Counted from the stretch's first letter, positions 43,475 through 55,212 are shown. The stretch is DNA of 64,000 bases from Ryuthela nishihirai (GCA_038380435.1 JAWZYU010000028.1:20382201-20446200); one strand, 5' to 3'. Notes: generated from the letters alone by a model not told the origin. Numbers and translations are program-made.

Positions 43475-43870
43475 TTTCATTTGGCAGACAGCTTGTTATG
43501 TTCGACCCTCGCGTTCGAAAGATATAGTAGAACAATCCTTCACATATTTCCCCTTCTTTAGGGGGGGGGGGGAGAGTATGCGTCCCTAAGCCACAAGCTT
43601 TCATTTTAAGCATAGCTCATTACTTCCGGCACTCGCGTTCTGAAGATATAATGGAAAAATAATTTTTAAATGTCCCCTTTTTTGGGGGGGAGGAAGAAAG
43701 AATGGGAGTTCGATTTTGTATAGACTATGACACTCACCGCATTATAAGCTTTCATTTGACACATAAATCATTAAGTTTTTTCGTCGCGTTCAAAAGATAT
43801 GGTGGAATAACGGTTTTGACAAATCCATCAACCAACAAATTGGCAAACTGACAAACCAGCAAATGTCGAG
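43475..43870. repeat. Three diverged ~125-bp direct repeats
   Basis: Units begin near CTTTCATTTGGCAG (43476), CTTTCATTTTAAGC (43599) and CTTTCATTTGACAC (43749). Each contains CGCGTTC(G/T)(A)AA(A)GATAT and is followed in two cases by a poly-G run (43561, 43684). No coding content. Confidence 0.65.
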
Positions 43871-44068
43871 CGAAAATCAATAGGAAACTATTATTCTCAA
43901 CTTCCATTTCCTTCTGTATCTGCGTTGAGGATTTCTCTGCAATCCCAACTCTAACTAAAACGGCATGGGAGCATCGATGGACTCGGAAAGGAGCAACCGT
44001 CCTATAGAACTTTTAGTTATGTCCTAAGATGGAGGAGAGCTATAACATGTACATGTTAAGTAACATAC

Positions 44069-44600
44069 TGGATAGCCTTGACGGGAGGCGTCTATCTGTT
44101 TCCTAACAGTTGTCCAGTGGGTCTCCTGGGGCGGGGGTGGCTCAGTTGGTAGCGCGCCAGGCTCATAATCTGTAGTTCCCAAGTTCGAGTCCCAGCTGGG
44201 TCAGCGTTGAGATTTATCTCCGCAAAATTCCCCGCCCTGCCCACGATCAGTAGGGGACACCGATGGGCTTGGAAAGGCCACCGTCCGTCGGATGGGACGT
44301 TAAGCCGTGGCCCCGTGTGCGGGAGAGTCATACCCTGTGCACGTTAAAGAACACGCTGGATGGCCTTGACGGGAGGCTACCATCTGTCTCCCAACAGCTG
44401 TTCCAGTGGGTCCCCTCCCCCAACCTTCTCTGAGCCTTCGGGGTCCATGTGAACTGGCCATTTAGCCCATGGTGTGCAAAAAAAGTGCCGCTCAGAGGTA
44501 AAACAACCCATCCCAAGTGGGTCTCCTTCCCTTATCCAGCTCTATGCTCTTGAGATTCCTTGCGATCTGCTCACCTAGTGCATTATGGGCATAAAAATCT
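44069..44600 (+). mobile_element. Old SINE-A fragment split by a young SINE-A (44128-44515)
   Basis: 44069-44127 and 44516-44600 are a diverged SINE-A 3' body (GCCTTGACGGGAGG...CAGTGGGTCTCC). Into it a full-length SINE-A inserted at 44128-44515 with perfect 12-bp duplications AGTGGGTCTCCT (44116-44127, 44516-44527). The young copy keeps a CAT at the anticodon position (GCTCATAATCTG), supporting a tRNA-Met origin of the head. Confidence 0.9.
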
Positions 44601-45120
44601 CCATCAGCGATAAAACCACTTAACCTATTCCTTTCTCCCACTAACCGTGCTCACTCTCCTACAACGCCAGGGCCTGTGGCCGGTGGAGCTGTCACCCAGG
44701 GCGAAAATGGCAGAAGTGCGACGCGGTGGGCTTAATCAAATAATAAACACTGTAATTTTATTCAAAAAACGAAGTCCTGCACATCGGTCAAACTCCTTTT
44801 TTTCAACAAAACAATTTATGGCTTTATTGATTTTTATGTCAACAGGTAACTTAGTGTATTTACTATCGCATAAACACTGCATTATTATTTTGCTGTTTAG
44901 TTTTTCATTTATTAGATTTCACAATAATAATTTAAGTTGCATAGTACCTGTACTTGAAACTTGTAAAATATATTAAAATCTAAAACTTAAGTCCCTTGAT
45001 TACGATGTCCTTAACTTAGACTTTTTTTTTTGCAGTTACAAAATATCAAACGGAATAAGTTCTTCAAAGTTCACGTTATAATCAGAACTATTTCAGGATA
45101 ACTTATTTTATTGTTCTTGT
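44601..45120. other. No recognised feature
   Basis: A short GC-rich patch at 44660-44735, then AT-rich DNA. A 109-codon open frame at 44647-44976 shows no motif and has AT-driven hydrophobic composition. Confidence 0.45.
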
Positions 45121-45132
45121 AGGTTAGAGGAT

Positions 45133-45521
45133 TTGGGTTGGGATGTTTTACCTCTGAGTGGCACCTTTTTCCACACTATGGGCTAAATGGCCGGAGTCAC
45201 ATGGACCCCGAAGGCTCAGAGAAGGTTGGGGGAGGGGACCCACTGAAACAGCTGTTGGGAGACAGTTGGTAGCCTCCCGTCAAGGCCATCCAACGTGTTC
45301 TTTAACGTGCACAGGGTATGGCTCTCCCGCACACGGGGCCACGGCTTAACGTCCCATCCAACGGACGGCGGCCTTTCCAAGCCCATCGGTGTCCCCTACT
45401 GACCGTGGGCAGGGCGGGGAATTGTGCGGAGATAAATCTCAACGCTGACACAGCTGGGACTCGAACCTGGGAACTACAGATTACGAGCGTGGTGCGCTAC
45501 CGACTGAGCCACCCCCGCCCC
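45133..45521 (-). mobile_element. SINE-A, full length, 12-bp TSD
   Basis: Perfect duplications AGGTTAGAGGAT at 45121-45132 and 45522-45533. The tail end reads GGGTTGGGATGTTTTACC. tRNA-like head near 45460-45520. Confidence 0.95.
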
Positions 45522-45696
45522 AGGTTAGAGGATATTTTGGTAGATTTTATTGCAATATATAGTCTTTTTTTTTTGGTTTTCCTTTCTGTTTCTAATTCAA
45601 TTTGCAATTCAAATTGCATATTCAGAAGTAAAGTGAGATATCATTGGATCATATTAATTATATATATAAATATTTAAAAAAATGTATAGGTAGAAA

Positions 45697-45905
45697 TAGC
45701 CGTCCCATGGCCGAGTGGTTAGCGCGCTTGGCTACTGATCTAAGGGACCTGGGTTCGAGCCCTGGGTAAAGCATGGCTGTTTGTGTCGTTTTTCTGCTGA
45801 GGTCCTGCCAACCTCACAGACCTTCTACTATGGCATATAAACTGACGGGCTCCTGTCAGACCTCTGTGGCAAGCAGCTGCTTGAGGGGGTATTTATTTAT
45901 TTTTT
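45697..45905 (+). mobile_element. SINE-B, reference copy, 12-bp TSD
   Basis: Begins with a tRNA-like head (GGCCGAGTGGTTAGCGCGC A box; GGTTCGAGCCC B box). It continues through CATGGCTGTTTGTGTCG and ends AAGCAGCTGCTTGAGGGGGT plus a TATTTATTT tail. Perfect duplications TATAGGTAGAAA at 45685-45696 and 45906-45917. Confidence 0.95.
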
Positions 45906-46677
45906 TATAGGTAGAAAATACTTTTATGAAAATTTGTTGCACTTTATTTTGTTCTATTTTTGAATAAAAATAGAATGACGGTAATATTCATCTTATAAAA
46001 ACAACACAAAACTATTATATTACCCAAAAACGAAATGAAATTATTTTATAGCACTGTAATTAGTAAATGTATTAACAAAAGTATTAATATATCAAGTTGT
46101 GATTATTAAATTATTTATAAATTTGTTAAAAAATTATTATTGGGACTAAACAAAAGAAACTGAAAAAAAAAAGGAATGAAACGAAATACCAATGCATTAA
46201 AAATGCAACAAAAAATATATTTACATAATGTACTGTTTTAAATTTAAACGGACGAGCACTGAGCTTGAGTTCAAATAAATAATATACTGTATAACAATTC
46301 TAATTCTAAAACAATGTAATTTATTACAAAAGTATGGATAAAATCATTTATATAAACTAAACTCAGCACAAATCATATATGTGAACAAACCTGCAATCTA
46401 CAAGATCAATCTTACCAATTCTTAAAGAACTAAATGCAAATAAGTAACAAATGATGAACTCTTCCGACAGAAAAGTTGAGATTAGATCTTCTCGTTCGAC
46501 TTACATGAAACCATTTCAGAAACATCTTTAAGTGTCTTAAACATCTTTATTTCTCTTACCGGTCCGCTAACTGGATCACATTAATTAACTTATTTATCTC
46601 TCCGTTAACACATCAAAGAAAAACACTTCTTATTCAGTACACTGTTTCGACTTAAACTACGTATTTCTTCTCACTCC

Positions 46678-47075
46678 TTGGGGCGGGGGTGGCTCAGTCG
46701 GTAGCTCAGTCGGTAGCGCGCCAGACTCGTTATCTGTAGTTCCCAGGTTCGAGTCCCAGCTGGGTCAGCGTTGAGATTTATCTCCGCAAAATTTCCCCGT
46801 CCTGCCCACGGTCAGTAGGGGACATCGATGGGCTTGAAAAGTCCGCCTTCCGTCGGATGGGACGTTAAGCCGTGGCTCCGTGTGCGGGAGAGCCATACGC
46901 TGTGCACGTTAAAGAACACGCTGGATGGCCTTGACGGGAGTCTACCATCTGTTTCCCAACAGCTGTTCCAGTGGGTCCCCTCCCCCAACCTTCTCTTAGC
47001 CTTCGGGGTCCATGCGGCCTGGCCATTTAACCCATTGTGTGCAAAAAAGTGCCGCTCAGAGGTAAAACAATCCAA
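46678..47075 (+). mobile_element. SINE-A in left foldback arm, 12-bp TSD
   Basis: Duplications TCTTCTCACTCC at 46666-46677 and 47076-47087. The tRNA-like head has an internal 12-base tandem duplication (GCTCAGTCGGTA twice, about 46690-46713) in the A-box region. Confidence 0.95.
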
Positions 47076-47514
47076 TCTTCTCACTCCAATTCCTCTAATT
47101 CCAACAACTTTTCTTATTCTTTCAGTCAAGTTCGTTCGATGTCGTTGCTGACGTAACCCGCACGCTGAAGCATATGCGAGCATGAAGACGATACATCACA
47201 TCACAAGTTATTTGTATCACATTAATTTGTCGTAACAGTGTTATAATATTCTTACGACTGATAAACTGCTACAATGAACCGTGGATGTAACATTTCGTCT
47301 TGATGCTCGCGTGAACTACAGCGTAATAATTACGTCACCAACTACTTTGAACGAACTTGATTTAAAAAAAAATAAGGAATAAGTTTTTGTAATTAAGAGG
47401 AATTAGAGAATGAAGAAATACATAGTTTGTTTTAGTCTGTGTGGTATAGTTAAAAGAAGAAACGGTTTTATTTGGTGTGTTCGCGGGTTTATTAGTGTTG
47501 TTCCTGTTAGCGGA

Positions 47515-47898
47515 TTGGATTGCTCTGAGCGGCACTTTTTTTGCACACCATGGGCTAAATGGCCAGGCCACAAGGACCCTGAAGGCTCAGAGAAGGTTGG
47601 GGGAGGGGACCCACTTGAACAACTGTTGGGAGATAGATGGTAGCCTCCCGTCAAGGCCATCCAGCGTGTTCTTTAACGTGCACAGGGTATGGCTCTCCCG
47701 CACACGGGGCCACGGTTTAACGTCCCATCCGACGGACGGCGGCCTTTCCAAGCCCATCGGTGTCCCCTACTGACCGTGGGCAGGACGGGGAAATTTTGCG
47801 GAGATAAATATCAACGCTGACCCAGCTGGGACTCGAACCTGGGAACTACAGATTACGAGCCTGGCGCGCTACCGACTGAACCACCCCCTCCCCTCCTT
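47515..47898 (-). mobile_element. SINE-A in right foldback arm, 8-bp TSD
   Basis: Duplications TTAGCGGA at 47507-47514 and 47899-47906. Opposite orientation to, and a different target from, the left-arm SINE, so an independent insertion. Confidence 0.9.
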
Positions 47899-48507
47899 TT
47901 AGCGGACTGCAAGAAAAAGAAGGATGCTTAGGATATTTGAAAAGGTTGCTGAAGAGGTCTTATTTAGTCGGACAAACAGAGCTGATCTCAACTTTTCTGT
48001 AGGAAGAGTTCATCATTATATTTAGTTTGTTCAGGAATTGGTAAGGTCATTCTTGATAGATTGCAGGTTTGTTCACAGATATGATTGTGCCACTTATCGA
48101 CTGATGTAAAAGCTTTATATTGTGCTTTTTGTGTAGATAGTAAAAACAATAACAAGGTGTTAAGTTCTTTGGAAGATGTATTTTCATACTGATATAGATT
48201 TATATTAGTTGAGTTGAGTTTATATAAATGTTTTCAATCATACTTTTGTAATAAATTACATTATTTTAGGATTATAATTGTTGAACACTATTTTTTTGAA
48301 CTCACGCTCAGTTTCCATCCATTTAATTCATAACAATATTTTTGTTAAAGTGAATTAAATTTCAAATTGCGTATGCGTAAGTTTTCCTATTCATTAAATT
48401 CGAAGGGGTGCCAAAAATGTTTCTTTGCCCCGGTCGCCAAAAAGCAACGAAAGGCACTGTATAAGGTCATTCGTAATCATAAATTATTAATAAATGTACA
48501 AAAAAAC

Positions 48508-49308
48508 AAACACCCCCTCAAGCAGCTGCTTGCCACAGAGGTCTGACAGGAGCCTATTAGTTTATATGCCACAGTAGGAGATCTGAGAGGATGGCAGGAC
48601 CTCAGCAGAAAAACGACAAGTACATCCATGCCTTAACCGGGGCTCGAAACCAGGTCCTTAGATCAGTAGCCAAGTGTGCTAACCACTCGGCCATGGGACG
48701 GCTTAAAATAAATACCCCCTCAAGCAGCTGCTTGCCACAGAGGTCTGACAGGAGCCTGTCAGTTTATATGCCACAGTAGAAGATCTGAGAGGATGGCAGG
48801 ACCTCAGCAGAAAAACGACAAGTACATCCATGCCTTAACCGGGGCTCGAAACCAGGTCCTTAGATCAGTAGCCAAGTGTGCTAACCACTCGGCCATGGGA
48901 CGGCTTAAAATAAATACCTCCTCAAGCAGCTGCTTGCCACAGAGGTCTGACAGGAGCCTGTCAGTTTATATGCCACAGTAGAAGATCTGAGAGGATGGCA
49001 GGACCTCAGCAGAAAAACGACAAGTACATCCATGCCTTAACCGGGGCTCGAAACCAGGTCCTTAGATCAGTAGCCAAGTGTGCTAACCACTCGGCCATGG
49101 GACGGCTTAAAATAAATACCCCTTCAAGCAGCTGCTTGCCACAGAGGTCTGACAGGAGCCTGTCAGTTTATATGCCACAGTAGAAGATCTGAGAGGATGG
49201 CAGGACCTCAGCAGAAAAACGACAAGTACATCCATGCCTTAACCGGGGCTCGAAACCAGATCCTTAGATCAGTAACCAAGCGCGCTAACTACTCGGCCAT
49301 GGGACGGG
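48508..49308 (-). repeat. Tandem array of four SINE-B units, 202-bp period
   Basis: Four head-to-tail units with an exact 202-bp period and only a few differences (for example CCCCCTC, CTCCTC or CCCTTC at unit starts). Each unit holds the tRNA-like head on the minus strand, including a damaged B box (GGCTCGAAACC). The junction is GGGACGGCTTAAAATAAATACC. Near identity shows recent amplification or homogenisation. Confidence 0.95.
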
Positions 49309-49476
49309 CAGCTACCATTTTTGTCAAATTATATTCTGAGAAGAAGAACCAATCCTCATTCTATTGTCAACACGGAAACAATCATAAATTTCGATCATCC
49401 TCATTTTACCACATTAGAAAGATTTTATTTTTAGGATTCTTAATACTTTTCTTACTCTTATTTATGGATATCTAAT

Positions 49477-50760
49477 ATACAAGGTTGGGCGAAAACGCAA
49501 TCCACAATTAGCTGTAATTGCTTTACTATTTCCCATAATGTAACCATACTGTACAAACAGAAAATACAATCCTCCACCTCTGTAAAAATATCACTCAATG
49601 TACTTTCCACTGCATTCGATGTATTTTCTCCAGCTTTCCTTTCATGCAGTAAATGGTAAAAATCAGGAGGTTGACCTGCACGCCACTCTTTCACGCATGA
49701 AATGAGTTCCTTGTCACTGGGTTGGGTTGTTTTACCTCTGAGCGGCACTTTTTTGCACACCATGGGCTAAATGGCCAGGTCACATGGACCCCGAAGGCTC
49801 AGAGAAGGTTGGGGGAGGGGACCCACTGGAACAGCTGTTGGGAGACAGATGGTAGCCTCCCGTCAAGGCCATCCAGCGTGTTCTTTAACGTGCACAGGGT
49901 ATGGCTCTCCCGCACACGGGGCCACGGCTTAACGTCCCATCCGACGGACGGCGGCCTTTCCAAGCCCATCGATGTCCCCTACTGACCGTGGGCAGGACGG
50001 GGAATTTTGCGGAGATAAGTCTCAACGCTGATCCAGCTGGGACTCATCTAGGGACAAGCAGTTACTTTTTTTTTGATGGTTCTTCCACGTTCAAAGAAAT
50101 CGATAAAAATTATTCCATTTTTAGCCTAGAAGTAAGTGTTAATGAGTTTGTTTGATGATTTGTAAAGTTTTGACTTTTCTTTGCAGGTGATTTCCGAAAT
50201 TTCCATTCCATGGATTAACATGTGACTTGTGGGTCATAATAAAAAGGCCATGTTTCATCACACGTGATTATCCCATTAAAGCACTCAGGACCGGCAGCAA
50301 CAAACATCGCCAGAATATCATCACAGATCGCTTTCCTCTTGGTTACCTTCTCTCGTATGTGCAGCTTAGACACCAACCGAGGACAGATTTTTCTCTACCT
50401 CAATCTGTGGATGATGATCACAAACTAACTTTTGCCATTTGCACAGCGTCCATCACTTGTCCCGTGGTTATGCACTAAATGTTTTGAATAAAGTGATTAA
50501 TGAATTTTTCGTTTTCACTATTTGTGACAGACACTGGTGTTTCGGCTCTTGGTTTGATGTCGAAATCACCATTTTGAACCGTTGGAGCCATCTCTGGACA
50601 TTACTTCGATCAATTATCCGGTCTCCTTCGACTGCCAGGAGTCCGATTGATGTGGCCGACTGATTTGAACAGAAATTCAATCACCGACCATTGACGGATA
50701 TGGTTGTCATAGTTTCCATCCATATCTTTGTACCTATGAACGAAAGAAAAATTGTTTTCA
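49477..50760 (-). pseudogene. mariner transposase (SETMAR/Mos-like), decayed, split by SINE-A
   Basis: Leftward from 50740: 'SNVQRWLQRF' (helix-turn-helix region), 'GDFDIK' and 'VSVTNSENEKFINH', then 'CNGIITCDETWPFYYDP' near 50240 (first catalytic Asp, ITCDETW). After the SINE the C-terminal region 'WRAGQPPDFYHLLHERK' appears near 49680. The catalytic middle is deleted. The left end ACAAGGTTGGGCG at a TA (49479) looks like a mariner inverted repeat; the right end was not identified. Confidence 0.7.
49719..50066 (-). mobile_element. SINE-A, head degraded
   Basis: Tail and core are well preserved (49719-50040), but the tRNA-like head diverges after GGGACTC (50044). It sits in the mariner pseudogene. 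Confidence 0.9.
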
Positions 50761-50864
50761 GTGTGGTATTAGGCATTTCGCGGTGTAACAAGTAATCACC
50801 ATTAATTTTCCCCTCTCTCTGACACATGCGCATATGTGACTAATCGCGAATTACTTATTGACCG

Positions 50865-51255
50865 GGGGGCGAGGATGGCTCAGTCGGTAGCGCGCCAGGC
50901 TCGTAGTCTGTAGTTCCTAGTTCGAGTCTCAGCTGGGTCAGCGTTGAGATTTATCTCCGCAAAACTCCCCGCCCTGCCCACGGTCAGTAGGGGACACCGA
51001 TGGGCTTGGAAAGGCCACCGTCCGTCGGATGGAACGTTAAGACGTGGCCCCTCGTGCGGGAGAGCCATACCCTGTGCACGTTAAAGAACACACTGGATGG
51101 CCTTGATGGGAGGCTACCGTCTGTCTCCCAACAACTGTTCCAATAGGTCTCCTCACCCAACCTTCTCTGAGTTTTCGGGGTTCATGTGACCTTGCCATTT
51201 AGCCCATGGTGTGCAATAAGGTGCCGCTCAGAGGTAAAACAAATCAAACCAAAAA
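50865..51255 (+). mobile_element. SINE-A, full length, 12-bp TSD
   Basis: Perfect duplications ACTTATTGACCG at 50853-50864 and 51256-51267. Somewhat diverged from the others (GGGGCGAGGATGGCTCAG at the head). Confidence 0.95.
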
Positions 51256-51843
51256 ACTTATTGACCGTCTTTTGTATATACTCGTAGATGATTGTGAGTG
51301 ATTGACTCAGTGATTGAGTCATTGATAGGGAATGACATTAATTCAAGTATGATGCAGGAACAGTATAAATCTGAAAATTTTCACCTACAGGTAATTCGAA
51401 TCATATATTTGATTTGATTTATTGAATTTACAAAAAGTAAGCTGCATTTTCATATGCAATTATTAGTAACCAAACCTTAAAATAGGTTATTAAGGTCCCA
51501 AGGAATTACAGTGCAACAAAGTTGAAAATTAGAAACATAAATTAAAAGAAATATAGTTAATATAAACATAACATATGGTTATAACAAAGCTATTATTGCA
51601 TTACATACAAGTTATTTGGATCGACAAAATCAAACACTGGTGGTGATATAATTACGTATTCTACATATTAAGAAAGTACCATTTAATATTACTAATATAG
51701 TATTTTTATTAGATATTAATTTCAACTCATTTGGTAATATATTCCATAATTAGACAGCAGTATACGCCCAGAGGTTGACAAATAGTCTTCTTGAATTTCG
51801 GTGTACAAAACTTTTGTTGGATCTTGTTGTCAGAAAATGACAT

Positions 51844-52116
51844 AAGATAAGGATCAAATATTAATGATGAGATAAGGATCAAATATTAATGATGAGATAA
51901 GGATCAAATATTAATGATGAGATAAGGATCAAATATTAATGATGAGATAAGGATCAACTATTAATGATGAGATAAGGATCAAATATTAATGATGAGATAA
52001 GGATCAAATATTAATGATGATATAAGGATCAAATATTAATGATGAGATAAGGATCAAATATTAATGATGAGATAAGGATCAAATATTAATGATGAGATAA
52101 GGATCAAATATTAATG
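51844..52116. repeat. 25-bp minisatellite, ~11 units
   Basis: Unit GATAAGGATCAAATATTAATGATGA repeated about 11 times with rare changes. The unit is LINE coding sequence (on the minus strand 'LIFDPYLISS'), but 25 is not a multiple of three, so expansion broke the frame. Confidence 0.95.
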
Positions 52117-54101
52117 GTAATAATTTTTGCTCCCATGAAAATACAAACTTATAAATATTCAGATCTCGTATCTGAAAAATATTTATAATTTTTAATTCCT
52201 TGAAGACCGAAGTTACTGGTGCTCTATACTGCAAATTTAAAATTAAGTGAACATTTCGCTTTTGTAATAGCAGAAGAGAATTTAAATTTTATTTTGATGT
52301 GCTTGACCATACAGTATTGCCATGTAACAGAGTTGGGTAAATAAAAGCCTAATACAGCATTAGTAAATAGTTTTGGCTAATAATGTTCCGAATTCTGTAG
52401 ATTTTGCTGATAGCTCTAATGATATGAGTACCAGTGTAATTTATATAGACATTCCATTTGAGTTTTTCATCTAACGTGATTCCTAAGAAATTAAAGTCTC
52501 TAACTTTAGTAATGTCAAAGCTATGTATAATTTACCTTCATAATATCATTGATTTGCAATGTGTGAAACATCATAAATTTTGTTTTCAAGTAGGACATTA
52601 TATATAATATTATATATTAATATTTATAATAACAGAGGGCGTAATTGTATTTTCTCTGATGACAAAATGCCATGTGTAATTTGTTTACCTTGAATCATTT
52701 TGAACATTTTTTAAATTCTTTATTCATTTGTGTTTGTACATCCGTTATAGAATTTGAAGACATTAAGAAGACTGCGTCATCTGCATACAACTATGATTAA
52801 ATTTTTTCTGAAACGTTTGGTAAATTATTTATATATAAAAAGAAAAGCAATGGCCGTAGAATTGATCCTTGGGGTACTCGCTTATGAATGAAAGATGACG
52901 TTGAGCTCACACCATTGAACTCACACCATTGTACTATCTATGACCTATTTGCTAAGTAGCTTTTTATCCATTTTTAGATATCCCCTTTTAGTCCATAGAA
53001 ATTTATTTTTAAAGAGTATTGCATGATCAACTGAGTCAAAAGCTTTGCTAATATCAATGAACACACTAAAAACTTTTTGGTCATTTCGAAAACTTTTCAG
53101 GATCGTTTCTTTAAGATTTAATACTGCTAGTTATGTTGAGTGTTTTTTTTTCGAAAGCCAAACTGATATTTGAAATCACTTCATTTTTCAGGAGAAATTG
53201 ACTTCGCAATTGATTATATACCACTTTTTCAATCACTTTAGAAAATGCTGACAAAAGCGAAATCGGTGTATAATTTTCCATCTTTTTCATTTCCATTCTT
53301 AAAGAATGGTAATAACTTAGATTGTTTTAATTTATGCGGAAAAATATCTTTATCAAGAGAGATGTTACAAATATGTGCTAACAGAGGGCGCAATTGTATT
53401 TGAAGTCTTTTTATTGGCTTAGCAGTTATACCATCTATATCGCAGCTTTTCTTATAGGGCAATGTCTTTATCGCATTTTCAACTTCTTTTTGATTTATTG
53501 GTGAAATGAAGAAAGAGTCGCAAAGGAGGAATCCATAGAAATGAAAGTCAATAAGAGTCATATGCCCGTTGATTTTTTCTTCTACGTTCAAGAAATGCTC
53601 ACTAAAAGTGTCAACCACAGCTTTAGGATTATTTATAATAACATTATTTTCATCTCTAATTTCTTTAATGTCATTCTTTTTTTTTCTCTTTATAAATAAA
53701 TTCGTTAATTATTTTCCACGTTTCTTTATTATTATCTTTGTTTGATTAATTTATCATTAAAATAGTTAAATTTTGCTCTATTTCATGATTTAGTTCATTC
53801 CTAAATTGTTTGTATTCAACGAATTTTTCATTCCTAATAAACTTTTTTTACATTATTTTTCTTTTTAATTTCAAGCTTTAATTCCTCTGATAACAATGAT
53901 TTATAGTTCTGATGATTAGTTGTGTTTGCTCTGGATTTCATCTCTGGAAAACATGCTTGGTAATGTTTACTAACTGTGCCAGTAAGTTTATTGTAGGCAA
54001 TATTAACATCATTTTCGTGTAGAATTGCGTCCCAATTTTCGAGTTTCATCACCCCTTCGAATTTCCTTAAACTCTTATCTGAGTAGCATCTGAATGTAAA
54101 C

Positions 54102-55179
54102 GGTGTTAGGACAGAATTACACAAGAAAAAGTTACACAAGTCCGAAATTACACATAGTAAAAAAATTGCAGCCTCCATTGGGCAATTCGTTATTTTGTAA
54201 CTATTCAGTTTAACCCAGATGCAGGACCGGATTAAGGCCAACTGATGCCCTAAGCACAGCCTAACAATGGTGCCCCCTCGGCCCTTCCATTACTTAACTG
54301 ACAAGACATTAAGACTCAATAAGTGCCGAAATCATAAGTAGGCAATAATTCAATAAGCATTATTTTGTATCTTTTGATTCATGTATGCTGAAATGATATG
54401 TATTTCAAGGTTAGAAAGCAATGGAATAAAAGATGTTTTGTTTCGTACCAATAATGATATTTCTCCATTTAGAATATCTTTCTTAAAAATCGATTTCTGT
54501 AGAAAGAGGATTTTCAAAATTGAAAAGTATGTTCTCGAGATCACTCATCTCCTTTATTTCGAACGTACATACGTTCGGGATCGACAGTAGAGGAACGGCA
54601 CTTACAGACAACCTCTATTTAATATTTCTATTTGGAACCATATGCAGCCAACTGTATAGCAAGGACTACAAATTGTATCGAAGGATGGCACTAGGGACTC
54701 CAGTCACTTTTTCAGTGTTTCCATCCAACTGTTTGGAAATATCTGGACAACATTGTCAAAGAATTATACTTACAACATACAAACTATTTGTAGCATTTAA
54801 CTGGTCAATGAAACCCGGACGTGGTAGGTACATTTCTTTAAAACAATGTATTTCAAATATTGTAACAGAATTACCACTCTAATAGACGATTAGATTTCTT
54901 GCGTTGTATAGCTCATACGACTTAGTGTTTTTTATTTGATGTTTTAGATTCATATTTAATTTTATCTATGTATTTTTTAAGTGAAAACTTTTGTAATTAT
55001 AAGAAAGTTTAAGTATTTGATATGACAACCAAATAATTTAATAAATTTTAAATAAAAATTGAATAGTGTAATTTTTTCTTTGTGTATTTTTTTCCATGTG
55101 TAATTTATTCCTTGTGTAATTCTGTCCATGTGTAATTTTAGCAGTGTAATTTTATCACGTGTAATTTTATCATGTAACC
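54102..55179 (+). mobile_element. MULE (Mutator-like) transposon relic, 9-bp TSD
   Basis: Flanked by perfect 9-bp duplications AATGTAAAC (54093-54101, 55180-55188). Both ends carry repeated AATTACAC(A) motifs in inverted orientation (54111-54160 and about 55060-55175), beginning GGTGTTAGG and, inverted, GGTTACATG. 54648-54761 encodes, with one stop, 'NCIARTTNCIEGWH' and 'GLQSLFQCFHPTVWKYLDN', the RTTN..EGWH....HP..W signature of MULE transposase C-termini. A CAGGACCGGATTAAGG stretch at 54222-54237 resembles a hAT end without a partner. It lies inside LINE J4. Confidence 0.8.
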
Positions 55180-55212
55180 AATGTAAACATGTGTTCACTC
55201 TGTGTGGTGGTA

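Larger units (their letters stand above)
46220..48345. repeat. 2.1-kb foldback element, long imperfect inverted repeat
   Basis: The left arm (about 46220-47200, without the SINE at 46678-47075) and right arm (about 47285-48345, without the SINE at 47515-47898) are reverse complements over roughly 600 bp. Paired landmarks include ATGATGAACTCTTCC (46451) with its inverse near 48010, GTGAACAAACCTGCAATCTA (46381) with its inverse near 48060-48080, TGTAATTTATTACAAAAGTA (46315) with its inverse near 48250, and TCAAGTTCGTTCG (47126) with CGAACTTGA near 47353. The right arm has about 110 extra bases near 48090-48200. The spacer is about 85 bases. No transposase was found. Outer ends are uncertain by tens of bases. 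Confidence 0.8.
51410..55212 (-). mobile_element. CR1/L2-group LINE copy J4, interrupted by a MULE relic
   Basis: Leftward: linker 'KSLRKFEGVMKLENWDAIL' and 'YQACFPEMKSRANTTNHQN' (54000-53860). RT: 'YKKSCDIDGITAKPIKRL', 'YTPISLLSAFSKVIEKVVY', then with shifts 'FIDISKAFDSVDHAILFKN' near 53040. Post-RT: 'GITLDEKLKWNVYIN', 'LLMLYYAFIYPTLLHGN' and 'APVTSVFKELKIINIFQIR'. Heavily frameshifted. A 25-bp minisatellite grew at 51844-52116. At 54093-55188 a MULE relic and its duplication interrupt the upstream part. The end near the tail is uncertain. Confidence 0.75.

Noticed and set aside
44647..44976. 109-codon open frame
   Set aside because: No recognisable motif, low-complexity hydrophobic composition from AT-rich DNA and no splice or start context.
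48508..49308. CRISPR-like regular repeat
   Set aside because: Units are contiguous 202-bp SINE copies with no spacers, in a eukaryotic genome.
48591..49475. Four near-identical 62-residue open frames
   Set aside because: They are one frame of the 202-bp SINE-B tandem unit and lack independent coding evidence.
54222..54600. Possible hAT element starting CAGGACCGGATTAAGG
   Set aside because: No matching inverted end or 8-bp duplication was found; it may be a fragment within the MULE relic.
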